DNA of 64,000 nt. Origin: Luteococcus japonicus. Lineage in GTDB: Bacteria > Actinomycetota > Actinomycetes > Propionibacteriales > Propionibacteriaceae. Location: assembly GCF_003752415.1 (NCBI RefSeq), contig NZ_RKHG01000001.1, positions 1,922,001-1,986,000 of the forward strand. Direction: 5' to 3'. A program made the position numbers and the translations under genes. This document shows positions 1 through 6,784 of this stretch, piece after piece. Under the pieces are notes generated by a model. It was not told the DNA's origin and ran no database searches. It worked only from the letters and a program-made list of their open reading frames with translations. Each line of letters starts with the position of its first letter. The first letter of the stretch is position 1.

Positions 1-132
1 GGCTCCGGCGTCGAGCTTGACGACCTTGATGCCGGACCAGGCCCAGCCGGCCCGCTCCGGGGTGACGTCGGCCTCGAACTGGCCGTGGCCGCTCTCCCCC
101 GCGGGGATGTAGATGTCGGGATTGGTGTTCAC
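1..132 (-). CDS. iolB: 5-deoxy-glucuronate isomerase, N-terminal part (cut by window edge)
   Basis: Only the first 44 codons are present. They read MNTNPDIYIPAGESG and continue to a GW.WSG.KVVKLDAG stretch, the characteristic N-terminus of IolB, which isomerises 5-deoxy-glucuronate in the myo-inositol catabolic pathway in the cytoplasm. The start is GTG at 132, and it overlaps the TGA of the upstream aldolase-like gene as GTGA, so the two are translationally coupled. The rest lies left of the window, where further iol genes would be expected. The assignment rests on a short fragment but the motif is distinctive. Confidence 0.8.
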   Translation of the reverse strand, partial: MNTNPDIYIPAGESGHGQFEADVTPERAGWAWSGIKVVKLDAGA

Positions 133-995
133 AGCAGTCCTACCGCCTCGTCAACAGCCGCCGCCACGTCTCCGGACGGCGGGAACAACAGGGATCTTCC
201 AATGACCAGACCACGCACGGTGGGGATGGCCAAGGCCTTCTGCCACAGTGCGAGACTCTCGTCATTGTCCTTCTTGACCTCGCCGCCCAGGATCAGGGCG
301 GGCAGGGTCGTCGCCGCCATCACGCGCTCCATGTCGGCGACGGCGGGAAGCTTCAGCCAGGTGTGGGCGGACGTGCGCCCCAGGCCCGACGCGATGGCGA
401 TGGACCGCATCACCGCGTAGGGGGTGAGGTCATTGCTGATGTGCCCGGCCATCCAGGTGGACACGAAGGGTTCCACCATGGCCATCAGCTCGAGTTCGGC
501 CAGCTCATCGACGGCCCGGGCGCAGGACTCCATGGTGGCGACGCTGGCCGGATCCGCATAGTTGATCCGCATCAGCATCTTGCCGCCGTCCAGACCGGAT
601 TCCTTGACACCGCGAGCGTCGTAGCCGGTAAAGCGGTCGTCCATCTCGAACTTGGCGCCCATCAGGCCACCGCGGTTCATGGAGCCGTAGACCAGCTTGC
701 CGTCGAGTGCCCCCAACAGGGCCAGGTCCTCCACCAGGTCCGCGGTGCCCAGGAAGCCGTGCACGCCGGGACGCCCCAGGGCCTCCACACAGCGTCCCAG
801 CAACTCCTCGCGGTCTGCCATGGCCGTCTCGTCCCGGCCAACCACGAGCGCGCCTCGCGCCGGGTGGTCACAGGCAATGATCATGAGCTTGCCGCCGTCG
901 GCCGGCATGGTGCCCCGGGGGCGCTCAGCAAGCACCCGGGCAATCCGGTGGGGGTCCTGGGCACGGATCTCGACGATCCGTTCGACCAATGACAT
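129..995 (-). CDS. class-I aldolase-like (beta/alpha)8 barrel protein of the inositol locus
   Basis: The 288-aa product resembles the DeoC/LacD-like, Cgl0158-type barrel proteins that accompany actinobacterial inositol genes. The stretch KLMIIACDHPARGAL near residue 37 and the lysine in HTWLKLP are typical of this class. The reaction is not settled. It may take the place of the aldolase IolJ, cleaving the phosphorylated keto-deoxy-gluconate intermediate, but that is inference. The ATG at 995 was chosen because GAAGGGA lies about 8 nt upstream; an in-frame GTG at 1013 has no such site. It is the first gene of the leftward iol operon and overlaps iolB by 4 bp. Confidence 0.7.
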   Translation of the reverse strand: MSLVERIVEIRAQDPHRIARVLAERPRGTMPADGGKLMIIACDHPARGALVVGRDETAMADREELLGRCVEALGRPGVHGFLGTADLVEDLALLGALDGKLVYGSMNRGGLMGAKFEMDDRFTGYDARGVKESGLDGGKMLMRINYADPASVATMESCARAVDELAELELMAMVEPFVSTWMAGHISNDLTPYAVMRSIAIASGLGRTSAHTWLKLPAVADMERVMAATTLPALILGGEVKKDNDESLALWQKALAIPTVRGLVIGRSLLFPPSGDVAAAVDEAVGLL

Positions 996-1070
996 CGCTC
1001 GTCCCTTCAGCACACTCCCGGCTCTCCTGTGAACCGGACTGCCTCAAGCCTGCCCCGCACTCCACTGAAG

Positions 1071-1094
1071 TGTCAATAGATTGTCAGGACAAAT
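1071..1094 (-). promoter_or_regulatory. GntR-type operator overlapping the -35 of the leftward iol operon
   Basis: TTGTCAGGACAA at 1081-1092 is an imperfect palindrome. Read on the minus strand it runs straight into TTGACA (1071-1076), a perfect -35 hexamer for the leftward operon. I see no convincing -10. The same operator plus TTGAC arrangement recurs at 1981-2003. A repressor bound here would cover the -35 box. Confidence 0.65.
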
Positions 1095-1182
1095 TATCGT
1101 TGTGCCTTTCGGCACGAAATGTCACAAGAGCCGGACATGACAGGTACCGTTTTCCCAGAGTTCACCACGGAAGGACACTCCC

Positions 1183-1932
1183 ATGAGCGGCGACGTCTAC
1201 ACACCGGAGATCAATCTCGACCGGAACAGCCCCATCCCGCTCTACTTCCAGATTGCCGAGCCGATCGCAGCCGCCATCAACTCCCACGAGTTGCCCAGCG
1301 GAACACGCATCGAGGACGAACTGTCCATGGCCAAGCGGCTGAAGGTCTCCCGACCCACCGCCCGCCAGGCCCTGCAGCGACTGGTGGACCAGGGACTGGT
1401 GGTCCGCCAGCGTGGCGTCGGGACTCGCGTCGCGCCGGCCCTGATCCATCGCCCCATGGAACTGACCAGCCTGCACAGCGACCTGACGCGCGGCGGCCAC
1501 CAGGCCACCACCAGGCTCCTGGACTATGCGGACCGGGAGGCCACAGCCGAGGAGGCCGAGACCATGGGGCTCGCGGGCGCCGGCACCGAGATCACGGAGA
1601 TCCGACGCCTGCGGCTTGCCGACGAACACCCCATCGCGATCATGCGCAACCTGATCCCCCGCGAGCTGGCTCCGTCAGCGAGCGAGCTGGAGACCGGCGG
1701 CCTCTACGAGGCGCTGCGCAACCGCCATGTGCAGCTCTTCTCCGCGCGCCAGTCCATCGGCGCGCGCAATGCGAGCCTCGAGGAGGCAAAGCTGCTCGAG
1801 GTGAAGCGGGGAGCCTCGCTGCTCACCATGCGCCGCGCCACCAACAACGAGGCCGGCCAGATCGTCGAGTTCGGTGATCATGTCTACCGGGCAGACCGGT
1901 ACACCTTCGACTCGACCGTGTTCACCTCCTGA
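1183..1932 (+). CDS. GntR-family (HutC/UTRA) transcriptional regulator of the inositol genes
   Basis: This 249-aa cytoplasmic DNA-binding protein has an N-terminal winged helix-turn-helix (about residues 15-80, with VSRPTARQALQRLVDQGL as the recognition region). A C-terminal UTRA ligand domain follows (about 90-240). HutC-type regulators are usually repressors relieved by a sugar or its phosphate. It lies between the two iol transcription units, whose promoters both carry a TTGTCCGGACAA-like palindrome, so it most likely represses both and perhaps itself. The start ATG has GGAAGGA about 8 nt upstream. It is a functional analogue of IolR; the true ligand is not visible from sequence. Confidence 0.85.
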   Translation: MSGDVYTPEINLDRNSPIPLYFQIAEPIAAAINSHELPSGTRIEDELSMAKRLKVSRPTARQALQRLVDQGLVVRQRGVGTRVAPALIHRPMELTSLHSDLTRGGHQATTRLLDYADREATAEEAETMGLAGAGTEITEIRRLRLADEHPIAIMRNLIPRELAPSASELETGGLYEALRNRHVQLFSARQSIGARNASLEEAKLLEVKRGASLLTMRRATNNEAGQIVEFGDHVYRADRYTFDSTVFTS

Positions 1933-1980
1933 GGCACCGCATCTCACCGCGATCCGGCAGGAAAGACCAAACAAATTCAA

Positions 1981-2026
1981 ATTGTCCGGACAATCTATTG
2001 ACTTGAGGGCTGGCTCGCATTTGAAT
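1981..2026 (+). promoter_or_regulatory. operator and promoter of the rightward iol operon
   Basis: ATTGTCCGGACAAT (1981-1994) is a perfect 14-bp palindrome. It is followed by a -35 box TTGACT (1998-2003), a 17-bp spacer, and a weak -10 TTGAAT (2021-2026). About 21 of 22 bases across operator and -35 match the element at 1071-1092 read on the other strand. This argues that one GntR regulator controls both units. The start codon it serves is at 2108, giving a leader of roughly 75 nt. Confidence 0.65.
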
Positions 2027-2107
2027 GGAGGGGACCCGGTCACACGACGCGCCACCGACGACGCGGAACCCGGCAGTGACCGCCCCGATCCATCAGGAGG
2101 ACCCCTC

Positions 2108-3184
2108 ATGGCCATCGAATTCACACCTGGACCGCTGCTCGAGGCGACCCGCCAGTTCCCCACCGCCCTGTGGAATGACTCGGCGGATCCCGACGAGCTG
2201 GCCCAGTCGATCAGCTTCGGTGCCGTCGGCGCGACGTGCAACCCGTCGATCGCCTACACCTGCATCAACATGAAGAAGGACAAGTGGCTGCCCCGGATCA
2301 AGGAGCTCGCCGCCGAGATGCCGGAGGCCAGCGAGTCCGAGATCGGCTGGACCGTCGTGCGCGAGATGTCCATCGAGGCCGCCAAGATGCTCGAGCCGAT
2401 CTTCGAGGAGCACAAGGGCCGCAACGGGCGCCTGTCGATGCAGACCGACCCCCGCCTGGCCCGCAGCTGGAAGGCCCTGGCCGACCAGGCCGAGGAGTTC
2501 AGCAACCTGGCTCCCAACATCATCGTGAAGATCCCCGCCACCAGCGTCGGCGTCAAGGCCATTGAGGAGGCCACCTACCGTGGCGTATCGGTCAACGTGA
2601 CCGTCAGCTTCTCCGTCCCGCAGTGCGTGGCCACCGGCGAGGCCATCGAGCGCGGCCTCCAGCGCCGCGAGGCCGAGGGCAAGGACGTCTCCACCATGGG
2701 CCCGGTCGTCACCCTGATGGGCGGCCGCCTCGACGACTGGCTGAAGATCGTCGCCGAGCGCGAGCAGCGCTTCGTCGATCCCGGCGTCTTCGAATGGGCC
2801 GGCGTGGCCTGCATCAAGCGCGCCCACCAGGAATTCCAGAAGCGCGGCCTGCGCGCCCGCGTCCTGGTGGCGGCCTTCCGCAATGTCCTGCAGTGGTCCG
2901 AGCTGCAGGGTGGCGACCTGGTCGTCTCCCCGCCCTTCAAGTGGCAGAAGCGGATCAACGCGTCGGACTACAAGCCGGTCAACAAGATCGACGAGCCCGT
3001 CGACGAGCGCGTGATGGCCGAGTTGCTGAAGATGCCCGAATTCGTCCGTGCCTACGAGCCCGACGGCATGACCCCGGAGGAGTTCGACAGCTTCGGCGCC
3101 ACCGTGCGCACCCTGCGCGGCTTCATGGAGGCCGACAACGACCTCGACGTCCTGGTGCGCAACGTGATCATGCCCGCCCCGTGA
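2108..3184 (+). CDS. transaldolase family protein
   Basis: This is a 358-aa class-I aldolase of the transaldolase family. NIIVKIPAT near residue 140 carries the Schiff-base lysine, and GATCNPS near residue 40 is the usual N-terminal signature. Its length exceeds the roughly 220 aa of the short FSA/TalC type. The ATG at 2108 has AGGAGG 7 nt upstream; longer in-frame extensions to 1874 run across the promoter and are rejected. It is the first gene of the rightward operon with iolG downstream. In an inositol locus it may split or transfer a C3 unit from a late sugar-phosphate intermediate, but the substrate is unknown. Confidence 0.8.
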   Translation: MAIEFTPGPLLEATRQFPTALWNDSADPDELAQSISFGAVGATCNPSIAYTCINMKKDKWLPRIKELAAEMPEASESEIGWTVVREMSIEAAKMLEPIFEEHKGRNGRLSMQTDPRLARSWKALADQAEEFSNLAPNIIVKIPATSVGVKAIEEATYRGVSVNVTVSFSVPQCVATGEAIERGLQRREAEGKDVSTMGPVVTLMGGRLDDWLKIVAEREQRFVDPGVFEWAGVACIKRAHQEFQKRGLRARVLVAAFRNVLQWSELQGGDLVVSPPFKWQKRINASDYKPVNKIDEPVDERVMAELLKMPEFVRAYEPDGMTPEEFDSFGATVRTLRGFMEADNDLDVLVRNVIMPAP

Positions 3185-3217
3185 CGATGGCCTGACCACA
3201 CCAACTCCACAAGCCCT

Positions 3218-3252
3218 GGAGGGGCGCTGACCGCACGCGGTGGCGCCCCTCC
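3218..3252 (+). terminator. strong hairpin between the transaldolase gene and iolG
   Basis: GGAGGGGCGC (3218-3227) pairs perfectly with GCGCCCCTCC (3243-3252), and an inner CCG/CGG pair extends the fold. ATTTTCC follows after a few bases. It could be a partial terminator, or an mRNA-processing or stability element, because iolG downstream still appears to belong to the same operon. Confidence 0.5.
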
Positions 3253-3300
3253 GAACCATTTTCCAATCCACTCAACGAAGAACAGCAGAGGAAGTACGCA

Positions 3301-4293
3301 ATGTTGCGCATCGCCGTCATCGGAGCCGGACGCATCGGCCACGTCCACGCCCGTTCCGTGGCCAACCACCCCGAGGCCCAGCTCGTGCTGGTCTGCGACC
3401 CGATCGGCGACGCCGCCGAGAAGCTCGCCTCCCAGTACGGCGCCCGCTCCTGCAAGGAGGCCGACGAGGTCTTCGCTGATCCCGAGGTGGACGCCGTCAT
3501 CGTCGGCTCCCCCACCCACCTCCATCTGCCCCAGCTGATCGCCGCTGCCAAGGCCGGCAAGGCCGTCCTCTGCGAGAAGCCGGTGGCCCAGGAGGTCAGC
3601 CAGGTGGAGGCCGTCCAGGAGGAGCTGGACCAGATCACCACCCCGGTGATGTTCGGCTTCAACCGCCGCTTCGACCCCTCCTTCGCCGCAGTGAAGAAGG
3701 GCGTCGACGAGGGTGCCATCGGAGACCTGGAGCAGCTCACCATCATCAGCCGCGACCCCTCCGCCCCGCCCGCCAGCTACATCAAGGTCTCGGGCGGCAT
3801 CTTCCGCGACATGACCATCCACGACTTCGACATGGCCCGCAACTTCCTGGGCGACATCGTCGAGGTCAATGCCTCCGGCCAGAACTTCGTGCCCGAGATC
3901 AAGGCCGAGGGCGACTTCGACGCCGCCGTCGTCGTGCTGACCGCCGCCGACGGCAAGGTGGCCACCATCATCAACAACCGTCGCTGCGCCTCCGGCTACG
4001 ACCAGCGCCTGGAGGCCGCAGGGTCCAAGGGCGCCCTCTTCGCCGAGAACGTCCGGCCGAACACGGTGCGCCTCAACAATGCCGAGGTCACCAATGCCGA
4101 GGCCCCGTACCTGGACTTCTTCCTGGAGCGTTACGAGGCCGCCTACACCAACGAGTTGGGCGCCTTCATCGAGGCAGTCAGCACCAGCCAGACACCCCAG
4201 CCCGGTCTGAAGGATGCCGTCGAGGCCCTGCGCATCGCCGACGCGGCCACCACCTCCGCCCACGAAGGGCACCCTGTCCGTCTGGACGGCTGA
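3301..4293 (+). CDS. iolG: inositol 2-dehydrogenase
   Basis: This 330-aa Gfo/Idh/MocA oxidoreductase is the NAD-dependent enzyme that oxidises myo-inositol to 2-keto-myo-inositol in the cytoplasm, the first step of catabolism. The Rossmann motif GAGRIG is at residues 8-13. The conserved EKP is at 92-94 (K93), and GGIFRDMTIHDFD places the catalytic Asp at 170 and His at 174, close to K97, D172 and H176 of the Bacillus enzyme. GAGGAAG lies upstream of the ATG. The neighbours (iolB, the regulator, a second MocA-type dehydrogenase) support the inositol assignment. Confidence 0.88.
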   Translation: MLRIAVIGAGRIGHVHARSVANHPEAQLVLVCDPIGDAAEKLASQYGARSCKEADEVFADPEVDAVIVGSPTHLHLPQLIAAAKAGKAVLCEKPVAQEVSQVEAVQEELDQITTPVMFGFNRRFDPSFAAVKKGVDEGAIGDLEQLTIISRDPSAPPASYIKVSGGIFRDMTIHDFDMARNFLGDIVEVNASGQNFVPEIKAEGDFDAAVVVLTAADGKVATIINNRRCASGYDQRLEAAGSKGALFAENVRPNTVRLNNAEVTNAEAPYLDFFLERYEAAYTNELGAFIEAVSTSQTPQPGLKDAVEALRIADAATTSAHEGHPVRLDG

Positions 4294-4306
4294 AACCACA
4301 CACCCC

Positions 4307-4335
4307 GTCGGGGCCGGGCTGGGCCCGGCCCCGAC
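4307..4335 (+). terminator. perfect 13-bp hairpin between iolG and the TauE/SafE gene
   Basis: GTCGGGGCCGGGC (4307-4319) pairs perfectly with GCCCGGCCCCGAC (4323-4335) across a 3-nt loop, followed by TTCTC. It is stable but has only a short T-rich tail. It may attenuate transcription or shield the upstream message. Confidence 0.5.
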
Positions 4336-4355
4336 TTCTCAAAGGGAGCAAGGCC

Positions 4356-5108
4356 ATGGGCCTCACCACGACGACTTGGCTGATACTGGGGCTGGTCGCC
4401 GTCCTGGTGGGCCTCGCCAAGACCGCGCTGCCCGGCCTCGCCGTGCTGGCCGCCGCCCTGATCGCCAGCATCCTGCCGGCCAAGGAATCCACCGGCACCC
4501 TGCTGTTGCTCCTGCTCGTCGGCGACGTGCTGGCCATCGGGCTGTACCGACGTGATGCAGACTTCGGGACCCTCAAGAGGTTGGTGCCCACCGTCCTGGT
4601 CGGTATCGCCGCCGGCGGCGTCTACCTCAAGCTCGCCTCCGACCTGGCCACCAAGCGCCTGATCGGCATCATCCTGCTGTTGATGATCGGCCTGACCCTC
4701 GCCGACATGTACCGCAAGCGGGGCCAGGTGACCGTCCACCGCCCCGAGAACGAGACCTCCCCAGTCAAGCGGGGCGCCTACGGCTCCCTGGCCGGCTTCA
4801 CCACGATGGTGGCCAATGCCGGCGGTCCCGTCACCAGCATGTACTTCATGCAGGCGGGTTTCGACGTCGCCAGGTTCCTCGGCACCACCGCCTGGTTCTT
4901 CTTCCTCGTCAACGTGATCAAACTGCCCGTCTCGATCGGCGTCGGAGTGATCAACCCAGACACCTTCCGCCTGGACCTGGTGCTGGCCCCCGTGGTGGTG
5001 GTCAGTGGTCTGCTCGGCTTCCGGCTGGCCAAGGTCATCCCAAAACGCATCTTCGATCCCATCGTCATTGCACTCACCGTGCTCAGTTCCTGCTGGCTGC
5101 TCGTCTGA
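4356..5108 (+). CDS. TauE/SafE (TSUP) family membrane transporter
   Basis: The 250-aa hydrophobic protein has about seven or eight membrane segments arranged as two halves. It carries the family's internal motif in GFTTMVANAGGPVTSMYFM near residue 150. TSUP proteins export or import small anions such as sulfite, sulfonates and carboxylates. A TSUP carrier inside an iol operon is unusual. It may move an acidic or modified cyclitol, or a sulfonated product, and no substrate can be read from the sequence. It is preceded by AAGGGAGCAAGGCC and sits between the two Gfo/Idh/MocA dehydrogenases. Confidence 0.8.
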   Translation: MGLTTTTWLILGLVAVLVGLAKTALPGLAVLAAALIASILPAKESTGTLLLLLLVGDVLAIGLYRRDADFGTLKRLVPTVLVGIAAGGVYLKLASDLATKRLIGIILLLMIGLTLADMYRKRGQVTVHRPENETSPVKRGAYGSLAGFTTMVANAGGPVTSMYFMQAGFDVARFLGTTAWFFFLVNVIKLPVSIGVGVINPDTFRLDLVLAPVVVVSGLLGFRLAKVIPKRIFDPIVIALTVLSSCWLLV

Positions 5109-5149
5109 GGGCAGCACGACCCCCGAACCACCCCTCGAAAGGAAACCCC

Positions 5150-6349
5150 ATGACTCGCGAACTCGGCATCGGCGTTGTCTCCCTCGGCTGGATGGGACGG
5201 TTGCACTCGGCCGCCTATGCCGCCCTGCCCATGCGCTACCCCGAGCTGGCCGTGAAGCCGCGGCTGGTGGTCTGCGCCGACCCCGTCGACTCCAACCAGA
5301 CGGCTGCCCTGGAGCAGTACGGCTTCGAGAAGGCCGTCGCCGACTACCACGAGGTGATCGACGACCCGCAGGTCGAGGCCCTGTCCATCTGCGCCCCCAA
5401 CTTCCTGCACCACGAGATCGCCATGGCGGCCATCAAGGCCGGCAAGCCCTTCTGGATCGAGAAGCCGATGGGCGTCAACGCTGCCCAGTCACGCGAGATC
5501 GCCGAGGATGCCCAGCAGGCCGGCCTGGTCACCGCCGTCGGCTTCAACTACCGCCACGAACCCGCCGTCGAGCGGATGCGCCAACTGGTGCGCGAGGGCC
5601 GCCTGGGACGTGTCACCAATGTGCGGGTCTGGCTGATCGCCGACTACGCCTCCGCCCCCGACGGCCCGCTGACCTGGCGTTACAGCAGGGAGAAGGCCGG
5701 TGCCGGCGTGGTGGGCGACCTGATGTCCCACGGTGTGGACCTGGCCCAGTGGGTCACCGGCCAGCGCGTCACCTCCGTCTCGGGCCTGACCGACACCTTC
5801 ATCAACGAACGTCCCATCCCGCTGACCGCCGGAGTGGGCCATGCGAAGGTGGAACTGTCCGACCAGAGCGGTCCCGTGGAGAACGAGGACTACGTGGCCG
5901 TGCTGGCCACCTTCGAGAACGGCATCGTCGGCACCTTCGAGTCCAGCCGCGTGGCCGTCGGCCCCCGCGCCGAGTACGTGGTGGAGGTCTACGGCACCGA
6001 GGGCTCCGCCCGCTGGAGCTTCAGCCATCCCCAGGACCTGCAGCTGCTGATCCGCGGTGAAGGGCCTGCCACTGGCTACACCACCGCCATGATCGGCATG
6101 GAGGACGGCGACTTCGCCCGCTTCCAGCCCGGCCCCGGCCAGACGATGAGTTTCGATGACCTCAAGGTGATCGAGGCAGCCCAGTTCGTGCAGTCCGTGC
6201 TCACCGGCACACAGCTGGCCCCCAGCGCCGGCGACGCCTGGCTGGCCGCCGCGGCCGACGAGGCCATCGTGGCCTCCGCGGCGCAGAAGAGCTGGGTGGA
6301 GGTTCCGGCGGTGAGTGCCCCCACCACCTTCGCCTTCCCGAAGGACTGA
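5150..6349 (+). CDS. Gfo/Idh/MocA family dehydrogenase (probable inositol isomer dehydrogenase)
   Basis: This 399-aa NAD(P)-dependent oxidoreductase has an N-terminal Rossmann domain with SLGWMGRLH near residue 11, EKP at 104-106 (K105), and a GDLMSHGVD segment placing Asp190 and His194 in the family's catalytic positions. It is longer than iolG and resembles IolX/MocA-type enzymes acting on scyllo-inositol or related cyclitols. The substrate is inference from context. GAAAGG lies before the ATG. It is the last gene of the rightward operon and is followed by a terminator hairpin. Confidence 0.8.
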   Translation: MTRELGIGVVSLGWMGRLHSAAYAALPMRYPELAVKPRLVVCADPVDSNQTAALEQYGFEKAVADYHEVIDDPQVEALSICAPNFLHHEIAMAAIKAGKPFWIEKPMGVNAAQSREIAEDAQQAGLVTAVGFNYRHEPAVERMRQLVREGRLGRVTNVRVWLIADYASAPDGPLTWRYSREKAGAGVVGDLMSHGVDLAQWVTGQRVTSVSGLTDTFINERPIPLTAGVGHAKVELSDQSGPVENEDYVAVLATFENGIVGTFESSRVAVGPRAEYVVEVYGTEGSARWSFSHPQDLQLLIRGEGPATGYTTAMIGMEDGDFARFQPGPGQTMSFDDLKVIEAAQFVQSVLTGTQLAPSAGDAWLAAAADEAIVASAAQKSWVEVPAVSAPTTFAFPKD

Positions 6350-6372
6350 CGAGCGCCGAAGTACTGGCCCAA

Positions 6373-6406
6373 CCGCCCCCCGGCATCGACACGATGCCGG
6401 GGGCGG
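6373..6406 (+). terminator. terminator-like hairpin after the inositol operon
   Basis: A 15-bp GC-rich stem with one bulged C (left arm 6373-6388, right arm 6392-6406) closes on an ACA loop. It ends the rightward operon 24 bp after its last stop codon. No U-run follows, so it would be of the actinobacterial U-less kind. Confidence 0.6.
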
Positions 6407-6458
6407 TGCATTCCGGGGGCCGGATCGGGTAGCAGGGTACGAGGCGTAGAATGGCGAC

Positions 6459-6542
6459 GTCGAGGCGATTCTCGACAGTCAACTCACGATGGCCGTGCGG
6501 TAGGGGCCATCGGCTCCTCCTGCGGCGTGCCCTGGAGGAGCC
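6459..6542 (+). promoter_or_regulatory. three-hairpin leader that buries the ribosome-binding site
   Basis: Three perfect stems follow one another: GTCGAG/CTCGAC (6459-6464 with 6471-6476), CGATGGCC/GGCCATCG (6487-6494 with 6505-6512) and GGCTCCTCC/GGAGGAGCC (6512-6520 with 6534-6542). The right arm of the last stem contains GGAGGAG, the Shine-Dalgarno of the gene starting at 6549, so the fold would block translation. A possible -10, TAGAAT, lies at 6447-6452. It could be a riboswitch, a protein-binding leader or an RNA thermometer. I recognise no known class. Confidence 0.5.
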
Positions 6543-6548
6543 GAACAG

Positions 6549-6773
6549 ATGACCGCCGTCCTGACCGCCACCGAGTCCAAGAAGACCACCCTCCCCCGCG
6601 CGGAGGTGCACCAGCAGCCCCTGATGCTTTGCGCAGCCGTCGTCCTGCTGCTGCTGGCACTGGTCCTCGCCGCCATGCTGACCGAGGCACCGCTCGTCGC
6701 ACTCGCCGTGGCCCTGCCCCTGATCGCCGGAAGCTTCGCGACCCTCGTCGCCTCCCTCCGACGACACTTCTGA
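6549..6773 (+). CDS. small membrane protein, unknown function
   Basis: The 74-aa product has a polar N-terminus (about 24 residues), then two hydrophobic segments (about residues 25-43 and 48-66), and ends in RRHF. It is therefore a predicted two-span inner-membrane peptide. No family is recognised. The start ATG follows GGAGGAG by 8 nt, and that site is the arm of a 9-bp hairpin, suggesting regulated translation. It stands alone between the inositol operon terminator and a convergent MFS gene. Small size lowers certainty, but the ribosome site and clean hydrophobic pattern support a real gene. Confidence 0.6.
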   Translation: MTAVLTATESKKTTLPRAEVHQQPLMLCAAVVLLLLALVLAAMLTEAPLVALAVALPLIAGSFATLVASLRRHF

Positions 6774-6784
6774 GACACAGCACC

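Noticed and set aside
1874-2107. Upstream in-frame extension of the transaldolase gene
   Set aside because: It would run through the operator and promoter. The ATG at 2108 has AGGAGG at ideal distance and matches the family start.
2093-5117. Long minus-strand frames opposite the transaldolase, iolG and TSUP genes
   Set aside because: Their translations show no family, and they are shadows of third-position GC bias.
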